64,000 bases of DNA from Micrococcales bacterium 31B (GCA_022803075.1 JAFFTF010000005.1:72533-136532); one strand, 5' to 3'. Counted from the stretch's first letter, positions 47,702-55,918 are shown. A program made the numbers and translations. Notes: generated by a model not told the origin, from the letters alone.

Positions 47702-47946
47702 GCAGCACAGAGATTTTCGGCACGCCAATAGAGTGGAGAGGTGTCGGCATGAGCGAGAAAAAGAAGCCACGTCGGGGCGTCATCAGCATACCTGCGGCGG
47801 GTGCCTCGTTGGCTACCTCCGAGGAGATCACCGTGAAGGTGGGCGGCGAGACCCGCACGGTACGTCTCAATCTGCGCGAGATGGCGCAGCGCGTATACGA
47901 ACAGAAGCGAGTTCGTGATGGGGCGCGCAGTCTGCGCACCTCGTAG
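47698..47946 (+). CDS. Small basic hypothetical protein coupled to the membrane protein gene
   Basis: An 82-residue frame from GTG at 47698, overlapping the previous stop by four bases. An internal ATG at 47749 with GAGAGG upstream would give a 65-residue protein beginning MSEKKKPRRG and is equally plausible. The sequence is rich in Lys, Arg and Glu (EEITVKVGGETRTVRLNLRE) with a helical C-terminus and no membrane segment. The function is unknown; pairing with the membrane protein suggests a shared role. Confidence 0.65.
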   Translation: MSSTEIFGTPIEWRGVGMSEKKKPRRGVISIPAAGASLATSEEITVKVGGETRTVRLNLREMAQRVYEQKRVRDGARSLRTS

Positions 47947-48028
47947 CGAGGTCACCACGAATCTGAAACCCGCACGCGACCGGTGTCGTCGCGTCGACGT
48001 TGCGAGCGCGGGTCCGCTACAGTTAGTC

Positions 48029-48400
48029 GCGGATCAGTCGCGAGGGCAGTCGCGGCACGCTGGTCGTGTCGAGGAAAGTCCGGGCTTCGCAGAACAGGGT
48101 GGTGGGTAACGCCCACCCGGGGTGACCCGCGGGACAGTGCCACAGAAAACAGACCGCCGCGCTTGCGCGGTAAGGGTGAAACGGTGGTGTAAGAGACCAC
48201 CAGCGGCCTGGGTGACCAGGTTGGCTCGGTAAACCCCACCCGAAGCAAGGCCACGCAGCGTGCGCATGAGGGTTGTTCGCCCGAGCACGCGGGTAGGCTG
48301 CTAGAGGGCGTCGGCAACGGCGTTCGTAGAGGGATGGCTGCCGCGCCGCAGCGAGTAATTGCGCGGCGTACAGAACCCGGCTTATTCGCGACTGGTCCGC
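48029..48400 (+). ncRNA. rnpB: RNase P RNA (type A)
   Basis: Catalytic RNA of ribonuclease P. The ends pair as P1 (GCGGATCAGTCGCGA at 48029-48043 with 48386-48400, one G-U pair). The universally conserved core segments are all present in order: GAGGAAAGTCCGGGCTTC near the 5' end, ACAGAAAACAGACCGCC, GGTAAGGGTGAAACGGTG, GTAAGAGACCACCAGC, GGATGGCTGCC and ACAGAACCCGGCTTA near the 3' end. The length of about 372 nt is normal for high-GC actinobacteria. Confidence 0.95.
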
Positions 48401-48581
48401 TACCTTATGAAGGGTCTAGCCCGCGGTCGCGTCGCGCCGAGCACCCTCGCCACCTGCATCGCGTCGAGGCCAAAAAGGTGTGTCATATGGCGTATCGCGG
48501 ACGGTCGTCGGCAATCCAGCCTGTCTAGTATGTATGCGATACAGTGCAACGATGGCAAGATTGCCGCGAAGGTTGAGGGTC

Positions 48582-49499
48582 ATGGCGAAAGACGTTGATC
48601 CCTTTGGCCGTAAGGTTCGGCTGGGTCGTCTCGGCGATGAGGAGACCACCCGGCGGATGCTTAAGGTCGGGGTCGAACGCGTTCGAAGCGAAGGCGTGCG
48701 TTACAGTTTCGACCGACTCAATTTCGAGGCCCTGATCGCCGAAGCGCAGGTGTCGCGCAGTGCCGTCTATCGCAAGTGGCCCACGCGAAACCACTTTTAC
48801 GCCGACCTACTGCGCGACCTGTCGCAGCAGGAACACAAGTCGACCGCCGCGTTTGAAAACTCCTCCCATGCCTATGTGGGTGAGCTCTTCTTGGCGCGCG
48901 GCGCCGATCTCGCGACTCCCGCGGGTCGGCGCGGGCTCCTGGTTGAAATCGGTCGGCTGGGGGCTCAGCACGAACTCGAGTTGCTGTTTGGTTCGAGCAC
49001 CCTCACCGTCTTCGAAGTTCTCGGCGCCACCCTGCAGGGCTTGCCCGAACGCGCTCAACTACGGGTCGACCTCGAGAGCCAGCTCGCGAGCATCGAGTCA
49101 CGGTTCGTGGAACGCATGAGCATTTTTTACCGCGCGATGCTGTCCTCCACGGGGTGGCAGATTCGAGCGGACATCCCCGAGATTGAGGTCCATCACCTCG
49201 TAGACATTGGTGTCGCCGCAGTCGCCGGCTTTGGCCTTAGCAGCGTGCTGCACCACCACCAGGCCGACGCGTCGTTTACCGGTGACCCCTTCGTGACCGG
49301 CCACGACGCGAATTGGAGCCACGCGAGCGTCCACTATCTGGGGGCCATATTGAGCCTGCTGGAGCCTAACCCGCAACACGACCACGACTGGTCGCCGGAG
49401 TTTATCGAGGCTCACCTGGCCGCGTTCCGAGAGTTTTTCGACGCGGCGGTACGAGCGAACGTGATTCCCAGCGAGGAGGGCGAGCCACATGCCGAATAA
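48582..49499 (+). CDS. TetR-like regulator, first of a tandem pair
   Basis: A 305-residue protein, longer than a usual TetR regulator (about 200). The DNA-binding part (residues 18-80) has ETTRRMLKVGVERVRSEGV, FEALIAEAQVSRSAVYRKWP and FYADLLRDL, which match the TetR helix-turn-helix. The rest is a large helical domain of unknown ligand. The start at 48582 has GAGGG upstream. A GTATCGC/GCGATAC inverted pair (48492-48498 and 48536-48542) lies in its promoter region and could be an operator. The next gene encodes a paralogue and overlaps it by 11 bases. Confidence 0.75.
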   Translation: MAKDVDPFGRKVRLGRLGDEETTRRMLKVGVERVRSEGVRYSFDRLNFEALIAEAQVSRSAVYRKWPTRNHFYADLLRDLSQQEHKSTAAFENSSHAYVGELFLARGADLATPAGRRGLLVEIGRLGAQHELELLFGSSTLTVFEVLGATLQGLPERAQLRVDLESQLASIESRFVERMSIFYRAMLSSTGWQIRADIPEIEVHHLVDIGVAAVAGFGLSSVLHHHQADASFTGDPFVTGHDANWSHASVHYLGAILSLLEPNPQHDHDWSPEFIEAHLAAFREFFDAAVRANVIPSEEGEPHAE

Positions 49500-50352
49500 G
49501 GTCACGGGCGAGCGCACCAAGCGCACTACCCGACTGTCAGATCGTGAGACCGAGCGCAGGATGCTGGAGGCGGCCCGCAATCGAGTGGACCGGGAGGGAC
49601 TCTCCGTTAGCTTCGATGCGCTCGGCTATGAAGAACTCATCTCGGACGCCGGGGTCGCTCGCAGCGCGGCCTACCGCAAGTGGCCGTCGCGCGAACTCTA
49701 CTATGCAGATCTCATGCGTGAGCTCACGCGATTGCCGCACCCGTTCGCGGGCACGGTCAGCGCCCTGTGGTCGAGTCACGCCGAGCGGTTGCTCGACGAG
49801 TCGCCCGACGTGTTGCGGCGTGACCAGGGGCGCCGGCAGTTCTTCGTGGAGTTCCTGCGCCGCACGTGCGACGCGCTGATGCAAGAGGCGCGCACGGGGG
49901 TTTCTTGGGGCAACTTCAGGGCGCTGCAGGTGGCGCGCAAGACGCTGACCCCTGGCAGCGAGTTGCTGCACGACGTCACGGAGGGCCTGGAGGCCTCGGT
50001 ACAAGCCTTCGAGAGTGAACTGGGGGAGTGCTTCGCGGCGCTGCTTACCTTGTGCGGCGTACAGCTGCGGGAGGACTTCGACTACTTCACGACCGCGCAC
50101 CTGGCGCGCGTGGTGCCCGAGATGCTCGACGGCATGCTCGACCACTGCACCGCGTATCCGCGGCCGCTCAACGAGCGGTTCGTGATGGACCCGTTGCGCA
50201 CGGGCCGACGCGAGGAATGGCAGCTCTCGACCCTCGGGATCGTGAACGCGATCGTGCTGTACGTGGAGCCGAGTCGCGAGGCTCCGGCGGAGTGGGGCGG
50301 CGAGGAGCGTGCTCGTCGGGTGGCGGCGTTCCACGCGCGCGTGGCCCGCTAG
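49489..50352 (+). CDS. TetR-like regulator, second of a tandem pair
   Basis: A 287-residue protein aligned by eye with its neighbour over the DNA-binding part: ETERRMLEAARNRVDREGL, YEELISDAGVARSAAYRKWP and YYADLMREL. The C-terminal ligand domain has diverged much more. It starts 11 bases inside the previous gene, so it is translationally coupled, and it is the last gene of the unit. Two overlapping TetR-type paralogues with no enzyme or pump gene beside them are unusual; they may form a heterodimer or bind related operators (inference). Confidence 0.75.
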   Translation: MPNKVTGERTKRTTRLSDRETERRMLEAARNRVDREGLSVSFDALGYEELISDAGVARSAAYRKWPSRELYYADLMRELTRLPHPFAGTVSALWSSHAERLLDESPDVLRRDQGRRQFFVEFLRRTCDALMQEARTGVSWGNFRALQVARKTLTPGSELLHDVTEGLEASVQAFESELGECFAALLTLCGVQLREDFDYFTTAHLARVVPEMLDGMLDHCTAYPRPLNERFVMDPLRTGRREEWQLSTLGIVNAIVLYVEPSREAPAEWGGEERARRVAAFHARVAR

Positions 50353-50600
50353 CGCCTCCACATCTTGAGACTCGCATTCACGAATATCGGACGCCCCCGT
50401 GGGCAATTTTCGTATACGCACCGACACAACGTGAGCAGGCGGAATTCTAAAAAGTGCCGCCGCCTCTGAAGGTGCCTCCAGAAGTATAGCGATGATGCGG
50501 ACCGAGTTTCGTAAGTTGTCAAGGCCATTCGCGTTAGTGTCGAGGCATCGGTCACGCGCCGTGCGGACCAGATTTTCGTGAACCAGGCCAGGAGCCTATC

Positions 50601-50846
50601 GTGAGCACACCACTATTTAGAAGGTTCGCCGCGGGGCGCGCGGCGCTGACGACAGTCGCACTTATCGTGGCGCCGATGCCGTTGGGGGTCACGTCTGCGC
50701 ACGCCTCCGCGCAGGCGGCGGCACCCGCCTCGGCCAGCGCGGCGACCGAGGCCTTCGAGGCAGGGCCGACGCCAGGCCCCGCGAATCTCGAGGGCCACCC
50801 AAGGTCGAGTCAGGGCTGGGAGGCCTGGGGCTGGTCCCCGCGATAG
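50601..50846 (+). CDS. Short secreted protein, probably a truncated paralogue of the next gene
   Basis: An 81-residue frame starting at GTG with AGGAG seven bases upstream. It has a signal peptide (hydrophobic core, then TSAHASA cleavage region) and a short Ala/Pro/Ser-rich tail ending GWEAWGWSPR, with no folded domain. The signal peptide resembles that of the gene at 51166 (both GxAALT-type core, ending in SSAHA/TSAHA). It may be what is left of a second copy of that gene. Confidence that a functional protein is made is low. Confidence 0.4.
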   Translation: MSTPLFRRFAAGRAALTTVALIVAPMPLGVTSAHASAQAAAPASASAATEAFEAGPTPGPANLEGHPRSSQGWEAWGWSPR

Positions 50847-51165
50847 CCGGCGTCGTGGCGTGGCTGCGAGCGGCTCAGGGCAAGCGTATCCCGCGTGAAT
50901 CGCGTGGGGTCGGCATTAACTATGGGGTTGTGAGATGCAGGATTTCACATCATGGCTGCGATGCCCGGCAATTTTTCCACCGTCTCCACGGCGAGTGAAC
51001 AGGCGCGATTCGGCCCGCGAGGGCCGCGATGAGGGGCGGAATATCGGATGAATCCAGCATCATTATTGATTCCACTAAGCGTAATGAAATTGCCACAATA
51101 AGGTAAAGGGGTTGGCTCGGCGAAGGGCCGGGTCAATCATCCATTATCTAGGCAAGGAATCAATC
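50847..51165. other. Gene-free stretch of about 320 bases
   Basis: I see no supported gene here. The region becomes AT-richer towards its end (AATGAAATTGCCACAATAAG) and ends with an AAGGA ribosome binding site for the next gene, so it presumably carries that gene's promoter. One plus-strand frame following the short secreted gene stays open to about 51000 but has no start or recognisable domain. Confidence 0.35.
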
Positions 51166-51965
51166 ATGAGGATCACACGTGTCAGAGGGGGCGCTACGTG
51201 GGGTGCAGCGCTGACAGTGGCCGCGCTCGCCGCGGCGCCCATGCTCGCGGGGGCCAGTTCGGCCCACGCCACCACCCACGCCACCACCCACGCCACCACC
51301 CACGCAACCGCGCCGGCTTGGCCAGCGCCACCGCCGGAGCGTCCGTGGCAGAGCGCCAGGCGGCCACGGTCTATTCGGTGCCGTACTCGGACGACCTGTT
51401 TCAGGTGGTCAGCGGCAAGGCCACAAAACTCACGTGGAACCAGTGGGCGGGCTTGGGGTATCCCAAGCCGACCCCCGGGCCCACCGATTACGTTCGCTAC
51501 CCGTGGTCGAGCCAGGTGTTCGCCGTGCACTTCTGGTCCACGCCGCGCGACAACTGGGGGTGGCACGAGGTGATCAAGTGGTCTACTAGCGACGAACTCT
51601 TCGCCACCTTCGACGTGCGCACCGACGTCTTGCACAAGCTTACTCCCGCCGAGTGGGCCGCGATGTCGTATCAGGCGCCTGAGGCGCTTTACACCGACTT
51701 CTACAAGCTGCCGTGGCTCGACACGCTGTTTATGGTGGGCGAAGCCGGTACCGGCGGCAACGCGGTGACCTTCGACGAGTGGAAGCAGTTGGGCTTCCCG
51801 AGCCCGCGAGTCATCACGTCGCTGGGCGATGGCGAGCAGTGGAACATGGCCGCGAACGGCGTCGACATCATCTATAGGTTTGACAAGTTCGGCTACTGGA
51901 AGGTCGTGACCCCCGAGGAGTGGGCGCGCGCGGGAAACCCCGCGCCGACCATGGACCTCGGGTAG
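51166..51965 (+). pseudogene. Secreted tryptophan-repeat protein with a frameshift after the signal peptide
   Basis: From ATG 51166 (AAGGA eight bases upstream) a signal peptide ending SSAHA is followed by a run of TTHA repeats encoded by a 12-bp tandem repeat. The frame then becomes meaningless. In the frame one base off, from about 51315, a long secreted domain runs to 51965: VYSVPYSDDLFQVVSG and four copies of a motif close to LT-x2-EW-x4-YP-x-P (LTWNQWAGLGYPKP, LTPAEWAAMSYQAP, VTFDEWKQLGFPSP, VTPEEWARAGNPAP). The domain is therefore separated from its signal peptide by a one-base shift next to the repeat. It resembles the short aromatic repeats of actinobacterial cell-surface proteins, but I cannot name the family. 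Confidence 0.7.
51265..51300 (+). repeat. Three tandem copies of a 12-bp unit coding for HATT
   Basis: CACGCCACCACC is present three times exactly, followed by a degenerate CACGCAACCG copy where the reading frame is lost. Confidence 0.9.
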
Positions 51966-51980
51966 GTTTCGCGGGTCTCA

Positions 51981-52017
51981 CAACGAACCCCGCCGCAGGA
52001 CGCGGCGGGGTTTGTTG
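51981..52017. terminator. Bidirectional terminator between convergent genes
   Basis: AACCCCGCCGC pairs perfectly with GCGGCGGGGTT around AGGAC, extended by CAAC/GTTG outside one mismatch. T-rich flanks on one side and A-rich on the other serve the secreted-protein gene and ppgK. Confidence 0.85.
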
Positions 52018-52044
52018 TGGGGTTCTGACGGCTGGCGCCCGGGC

Positions 52045-52800
52045 TTAGCTGCGGTGCTTCGCCGCGAGGTGCGCGGCACCCACGATGCCCGCGTTGTTTT
52101 GCAGCGCGGCGGGCACCATCTTCGTCTCGCACTCGACCTGTGGCATCCACTTCGCGTGCTTCTTGGAGACGCCGCCGCCGACGACAAACAGCGACGGGGA
52201 GAACAAGAACTCGACGTGCTGGTAATACTTCGAGAGGCGCTTGGCCCAGCGTTCCCAGCTGAGGTCCTCGCGTTCCCGCACCGAGTCGGCGATGCGATGC
52301 TCGGCTTTGTGCCCGTCGAGTTCGAGGTGGCCCAGCTCGGTGTTGGGCACAAGCACACCGTCGTTGATGAAGGCCGAACCAATGCCCGTGCCGATGGTCG
52401 TGACGATCACGTTGCCCCGCACACCCTTGGCGGCTCCGAAGGCGGCCTCGGCCACGCCGGCGGCGTCGGCATCGTTACAGACGAAAACCTGGCGACCCGT
52501 CGCCTTCGAGATGAGCTTCTCAACGTCAGTGCCGATCCAGTCGTCGTCGACATTAGCGGCCGAACGGGCCACGCCATCGACGATGATCGCGGGGAACGTG
52601 ATGCCGACGGGCACGTCCTTCGGCAGGTCGAACGAGTCGACCACCTCGGCGACCACCTTGGCCACGGCGGCGGGCTTCGACGGCTTCGGCGTCGGAATGC
52701 GCACGCGCTCCGCCGACAGTTCGCCCGTGCTGAGGTCGACGGGCGCGCCCTTGATGCCCGAGCCGCCAATGTCGACGCCGAACGCGATGGATGCGGTCAT
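52045..52800 (-). CDS. ppgK: Polyphosphate glucokinase
   Basis: A ROK-type kinase of 251 residues that phosphorylates glucose from polyphosphate (and often ATP), typical of actinobacteria. [18 protein letters not shown] is the phosphate-binding start; [28 protein letters not shown] and [15 protein letters not shown] follow, and [14 protein letters not shown] carries the glucose-binding Glu and His. It lies 28 bases downstream of map on the same strand and may be co-transcribed with it. Confidence 0.95.
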   Translation of the reverse strand: MTASIAFGVDIGGSGIKGAPVDLSTGELSAERVRIPTPKPSKPAAVAKVVAEVVDSFDLPKDVPVGITFPAIIVDGVARSAANVDDDWIGTDVEKLISKATGRQVFVCNDADAAGVAEAAFGAAKGVRGNVIVTTIGTGIGSAFINDGVLVPNTELGHLELDGHKAEHRIADSVREREDLSWERWAKRLSKYYQHVEFLFSPSLFVVGGGVSKKHAKWMPQVECETKMVPAALQNNAGIVGAAHLAAKHRS

Positions 52801-52828
52801 GTGCAGGAACTCCTTGATCGGGCGCCGC

Positions 52829-53710
52829 TTAGGCTACGGTGAGAATCTCGTAACCGTCTTCGGTCACGAGGATGGTGTGTTCGAACTGGGCGGTAAAGGA
52901 ACGGTCGCGCGTGACGACGGTCCACTTGTCGTCCCACATTTCCCAGGTCTGCTTGCCAAGCGTCAGCATCGGCTCCACCGTGAAGGTCATGCCCGCCTGG
53001 ATCACATCATTATGGTCCGGCGCGGCATCGTAGTGGGGAATAATCAGTCCGCTGTGAAAGCTCGTACCAATGCCGTGGCCCGTGAAGTCGCGCACCGACT
53101 CATACCCGTGCCGAGCGGCAAACTTCTCAATGACGCGTCCGATCACGTTCACTTCGCGACCCGGACGCGCCGCCTTGATGCCCTTCAGGGTGGCCTCGAG
53201 GGTGCGCTCGACGAGCAGCTGCACCTCGGGCGCCGCCGTGCCCGCGATGAACGTGGCGTTGGTGTCGCCGTGCACGCCATGAATGAACGCCGTGACGTCG
53301 ATGTTGACGATGTCGCCGTCTTCGATCACAGTCGAATCGGGGATCCCGTGGCAGATCACCTCGTTGACGCTCGTGCAGCACGACTTGGGGTAGCCGCGGT
53401 AGCCGAGGGTCGAGGGGTAGGCGCCGTTGTCGCACAAGAACTCGTGGGCGAGCCGGTCGAGCTCGTCGGTGGTGGTGCCGGGCTGCACCGCGGCCCCCGC
53501 CAATTGCAGGGCCTGAGCCGCGAGTTTGCCCGCGATGCGCATCTTCGCGATCGTCTCGGAGTCTTTGACTTCGTTGCCCGTGTACGGGGCGGGCGCGGGA
53601 CGATCCACGTACTCGGGGCGAGCGATGTGGGCGGGTACGGGACGGCGCGCACCGAGGGTGCCGGGCACCAGGGTGGGGCGCCCCTCGGGGCGTAGCATGG
53701 TTACAGACAC
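52829..53710 (-). CDS. map: Methionine aminopeptidase (type I)
   Basis: A 293-residue metalloprotease that removes the initiator methionine. The metal ligands are in [19 protein letters not shown] (two Asp), [12 protein letters not shown] (His), FTVEPML (Glu) and the late [14 protein letters not shown] (Glu); the substrate-pocket histidine is in [10 protein letters not shown]. The N-terminal extension of about 40 residues is usual for the actinobacterial form. I take GTG at 53710 because a -10 box (TAGAAT) ends seven bases before it, indicating a leaderless mRNA; ATG at 53698 is the alternative. It is divergent from the small gene at 53734, only 23 bases away. Confidence 0.95.
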   Translation of the reverse strand: MSVTMLRPEGRPTLVPGTLGARRPVPAHIARPEYVDRPAPAPYTGNEVKDSETIAKMRIAGKLAAQALQLAGAAVQPGTTTDELDRLAHEFLCDNGAYPSTLGYRGYPKSCCTSVNEVICHGIPDSTVIEDGDIVNIDVTAFIHGVHGDTNATFIAGTAAPEVQLLVERTLEATLKGIKAARPGREVNVIGRVIEKFAARHGYESVRDFTGHGIGTSFHSGLIIPHYDAAPDHNDVIQAGMTFTVEPMLTLGKQTWEMWDDKWTVVTRDRSFTAQFEHTILVTEDGYEILTVA

Positions 53711-53717
53711 GCCTTCT

Positions 53718-53723
53718 ATTCTA
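53718..53723 (-). promoter_or_regulatory. -10 box of map (leaderless start)
   Basis: TAGAAT on the minus strand ends seven bases before the GTG at 53710. Confidence 0.5.
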
Positions 53724-53733
53724 AGGAAGTTTT

Positions 53734-53943
53734 ATGAGCAACGACGCCATCGACCACGACGGGTACTACTACAACGTCGAAACCCACGAAGTGGAGCACG
53801 GCAAGCAGAGCGACTGGAACCACCGCATGGGGCCGTTCGCGACCGCCGCCGAGGCCCAGGCCGCCATCGAGAAGGCCAAGAGCCGCAACGAACAGTGGGA
53901 CAAAGAAGACGAAGAATGGGACTCCTGGGGCGAGTCGAAGTAG
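53734..53943 (+). CDS. Small acidic SPOR-like protein
   Basis: A 69-residue protein with AAGGAAG upstream. YYYNVETHEVEHGKQSDWNH and MGPFATAAEAQAAIEKAKSR recall a minimal SPOR-like fold; the end is strongly acidic (DKEDEEWDSWGE). Small proteins of this pattern are common in actinobacteria, but I know of no established function. It is divergent from map with a very short spacer, so its promoter must overlap the start of map. The palindromic element at 53957 follows its stop. Confidence 0.75.
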   Translation: MSNDAIDHDGYYYNVETHEVEHGKQSDWNHRMGPFATAAEAQAAIEKAKSRNEQWDKEDEEWDSWGESK

Positions 53944-53956
53944 CCGAGTTGGAGGG

Positions 53957-54006
53957 CCGGACGCACGGGGGGCCGGGCTGGTAACTCGGCCCCCCGGGGC
54001 GTCCGG
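53957..54006. repeat. Intergenic palindromic element, full copy, before the XRE-M78-PIN module
   Basis: CCGGACGC (53957-53964) and GCGTCCGG (53999-54006) enclose an inner GGGGGGCC/GGCCCCCC stem whose loop holds GGGCTGGTAACTC. Its right part recurs at 55868-55898, on the far side of the module, and the whole shape recurs after leuB at 38943. Confidence 0.8.
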
Positions 54007-54060
54007 GGGAGGTGGCGAAGCGCCCAATTCGCTAGCAGACGCGACCACTCACTGATAGAA

Positions 54061-54086
54061 TGAATCAATTCTAAAAATTTGATTCA
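54061..54086 (+). promoter_or_regulatory. Operator of the XRE-M78-PIN module
   Basis: TGAATCAA (54061-54068) and TTGATTCA (54079-54086) are an exact 8-bp inverted repeat with a ten-base AT-rich spacer, ending three bases before the first start codon. A possible -10 box TAGAAT lies at 54056-54061 and overlaps the left arm. Repression by the XRE protein is the likely function. Confidence 0.65.
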
Positions 54087-54089
54087 GAG

Positions 54090-54425
54090 GTGGGTCCGTT
54101 GGGTGATGTGGCTGCCGCGATTGCGAGTGCCTGTGCGGCTGCGGGCCTTACTCAGCGTGCAGTCGCCGAACGCACGGGTATTTCACAACCCACTCTTAAC
54201 CGCATACTCAAGGGCGAGCGAGCTGCCAAGGTGCCTGAGCTCGTACTTCTTGCAGAAGCCACTGGGTGCACCCTGGCGCAACTTACTGGAAGTGCCGTAA
54301 GTGGTCGGGTGATCTGTGCTGCGCGGTCCACGAACGGTGCATCGATGGAAGCCATGCGGCAAAGACTCTTACACTTCATGGAACTTGACGCGTACCTCGA
54401 TGACCACGCGATTCCGGAACGCTAA
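54090..54425 (+). CDS. XRE-family helix-turn-helix protein (antitoxin/repressor candidate)
   Basis: A 111-residue protein with a helix-turn-helix at residues 10-65 (LTQRAVAERTGISQPTLNRI, then KGERAAKVPELVLLAEATGC). The C-terminal part is helical and ends acidic. It starts at GTG (a TTG three codons later is also possible) three bases after a perfect inverted repeat that is its likely operator. Its stop overlaps the next start (TAATG). Together with the M78 peptidase it forms the XRE-COG2856 pair known from toxin-antitoxin predictions and from ImmR/ImmA in mobile elements. Confidence 0.8.
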   Translation: MGPLGDVAAAIASACAAAGLTQRAVAERTGISQPTLNRILKGERAAKVPELVLLAEATGCTLAQLTGSAVSGRVICAARSTNGASMEAMRQRLLHFMELDAYLDDHAIPER

Positions 54426-55243
54426 TGGCCTCCAACTACGAACGTGAAGCCGAGCGCGCTGCACAGAGATTTCGCCAGACGTATCGGTTAGGCATGCAAC
54501 CACTCGGAGACTTGGCGGCGCTCATCGAACAGACGACTGGGCATGACGTAGCGATACTTGACGCTGCAGACGACGAGCACGGTCTCACTATGCGCGACCC
54601 GGTGCGCGGAAGGGCATTCATCGGGGTCGCACGTAGCACGAACCCCATGCGTCAGCGCAGTACTTTGGCACACGAACTCGCCCACGTCATCTTTGATGAC
54701 CAGTCAGACGACCTCGCGGCTCGTTCGAAGGAAGAATCGCGCGCAGACGCGTTCGCTCGACACTTGCTAGCACCGAGGCAGGGGGTCGTAGACCTGCTGG
54801 AGGGACTCGAGCCGGTCGGCGATGCGGCACTCGCACAGGTGGTGCAGCGATACTTGGTGTCGCCTGCAATTGCCGCAATCGTCATGCGTGACGCCGGATA
54901 TATCGACCCAGAAACCGCGAAACGCTGGATGAAACTGAGTACTCATCAGGTGGCCACCCGATTCGGCTGGAGTGACCATTACTCGGTTCTCAAGAGTTAC
55001 TCCAACCGGCTCCGGGCACCGCAGGGGCTGTTGGCCCGGGCTGTCGCCGGATACGCGGAGGGCGTCGTCAGTGCTCAGACCATAGCAGCGCTTCGGGGCC
55101 TGAAAGTAGAAGTCGTTGAAGCCGAACTGCGAGCGGCTGGCATTGTCGCACGGAAAGTAGATGCAACCGAGTTTGACGTGCGTGATTTGCCGGCGGTCGA
55201 GGTAGATCTCAGCGGGCTGGAAGACGAAGGCGTCACGTCGTGA
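54425..55243 (+). CDS. ImmA/IrrE-type M78 metallopeptidase
   Basis: A 272-residue protein with the zinc-peptidase signature STLAHELAHVIFDD (HExxH) and the downstream glutamate in KEESRADAFARHLLAP. Peptidases of this type cleave their partner XRE repressor when a stress signal arrives, as in ImmA of ICEBs1 and IrrE of Deinococcus. The C-terminal 100 residues contain a second, helix-turn-helix-like part (SVLKSYSNRLRAPQGLLARA). It overlaps the XRE gene by one base and the PIN-like gene by four bases, so all three are translationally coupled. Codon use is less GC-rich than that of the flanks. Confidence 0.85.
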   Translation: MASNYEREAERAAQRFRQTYRLGMQPLGDLAALIEQTTGHDVAILDAADDEHGLTMRDPVRGRAFIGVARSTNPMRQRSTLAHELAHVIFDDQSDDLAARSKEESRADAFARHLLAPRQGVVDLLEGLEPVGDAALAQVVQRYLVSPAIAAIVMRDAGYIDPETAKRWMKLSTHQVATRFGWSDHYSVLKSYSNRLRAPQGLLARAVAGYAEGVVSAQTIAALRGLKVEVVEAELRAAGIVARKVDATEFDVRDLPAVEVDLSGLEDEGVTS

Positions 55244-55854
55244 CGCCACGCCCCATCATGGACGCTGGGCCCGGCATCAATTTTTTCGCGACTCACAAGG
55301 AACGCCTGCTGTTCGCGACGCTCGGGCCCCTCGCGGTGCCCGAGACGGTCGAGCAGGAGATGCGTCGCAAGTCAAAGCAAGACCGACGCTTCGAGGCAGT
55401 CCAAAATGTCTTGAACAAAGTGCCCACACGACTGCTGGAAATTCTGCCGGACGACGTGACAGATGAACTTGCCTCGGTGGTTCAGCGAATAGAGGGCATC
55501 CCGCTAGCGCTACGCCAGCGTACCGCGAAGGATCTAGGCGAGCTCATGGTGATCGCGCACGCCGTTGTCGCAGCCGAAAAAGGGCAGCACGTCCTCGTGT
55601 TCATAGATGACGGTGGAGGTCGTACCCTGGCCGCACGGGAGGCTCGGCGCCTTCAGCGGCTACAACTCATCAACCCTGGAGTAGGTAGTCTTGCCCTCGT
55701 GACGACGATCAAAGTCCTGAATGAGGCGGCTATGAAAGGCCATGTGTCCGATAAGAGAGCCATGCGTGACCTCTATGGAAAGTTTCGCGATCTTGACGAT
55801 GGTCTGCCGCCAGTTTCCGAGTCCGGACTTCTGGACTTGCCCGTATGGACGTGA
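55240..55854 (+). CDS. PIN-like nuclease (putative toxin) of the module
   Basis: A 204-residue protein starting at GTG in the M78 stop (GTGA). RPIMDAGPGINFFA near residue 5 fits the first acidic site and Asn of a PIN domain, AKDLGELMVIAHAVVA provides the middle acidic residue, and VLVFIDDGGGRTLA the last aspartates. The middle is a Lys/Arg-rich helical insert. PIN proteins are metal-dependent RNases, usually toxins of TA pairs. It is larger than a VapC (about 130). The assignment rests on these motifs and context; a structure prediction would be decisive. Confidence 0.65.
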   Translation: MTPRPIMDAGPGINFFATHKERLLFATLGPLAVPETVEQEMRRKSKQDRRFEAVQNVLNKVPTRLLEILPDDVTDELASVVQRIEGIPLALRQRTAKDLGELMVIAHAVVAAEKGQHVLVFIDDGGGRTLAAREARRLQRLQLINPGVGSLALVTTIKVLNEAAMKGHVSDKRAMRDLYGKFRDLDDGLPPVSESGLLDLPVWT

Positions 55855-55867
55855 TGTGGCTGCTCTG

Positions 55868-55898
55868 CCGGGCTGGTAGCTCGGTCCGGGGCGTCCGG
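55868..55898. repeat. Intergenic palindromic element, right half, after the XRE-M78-PIN module
   Basis: CCGGGCTGGTAGCTCGG and CCGGGGCGTCCGG match 53973-54006 on the same strand, apart from about two substitutions and a three-base gap. The left arm is missing here, so this is a half copy. Confidence 0.75.
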
Positions 55899-55918
55899 TA
55901 GAGGGGTAAATACCGAGG

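Noticed and set aside
48034-48288. Coding frames within rnpB on both strands
   Set aside because: The segment has all conserved RNase P RNA elements and paired ends, so it is an RNA gene.
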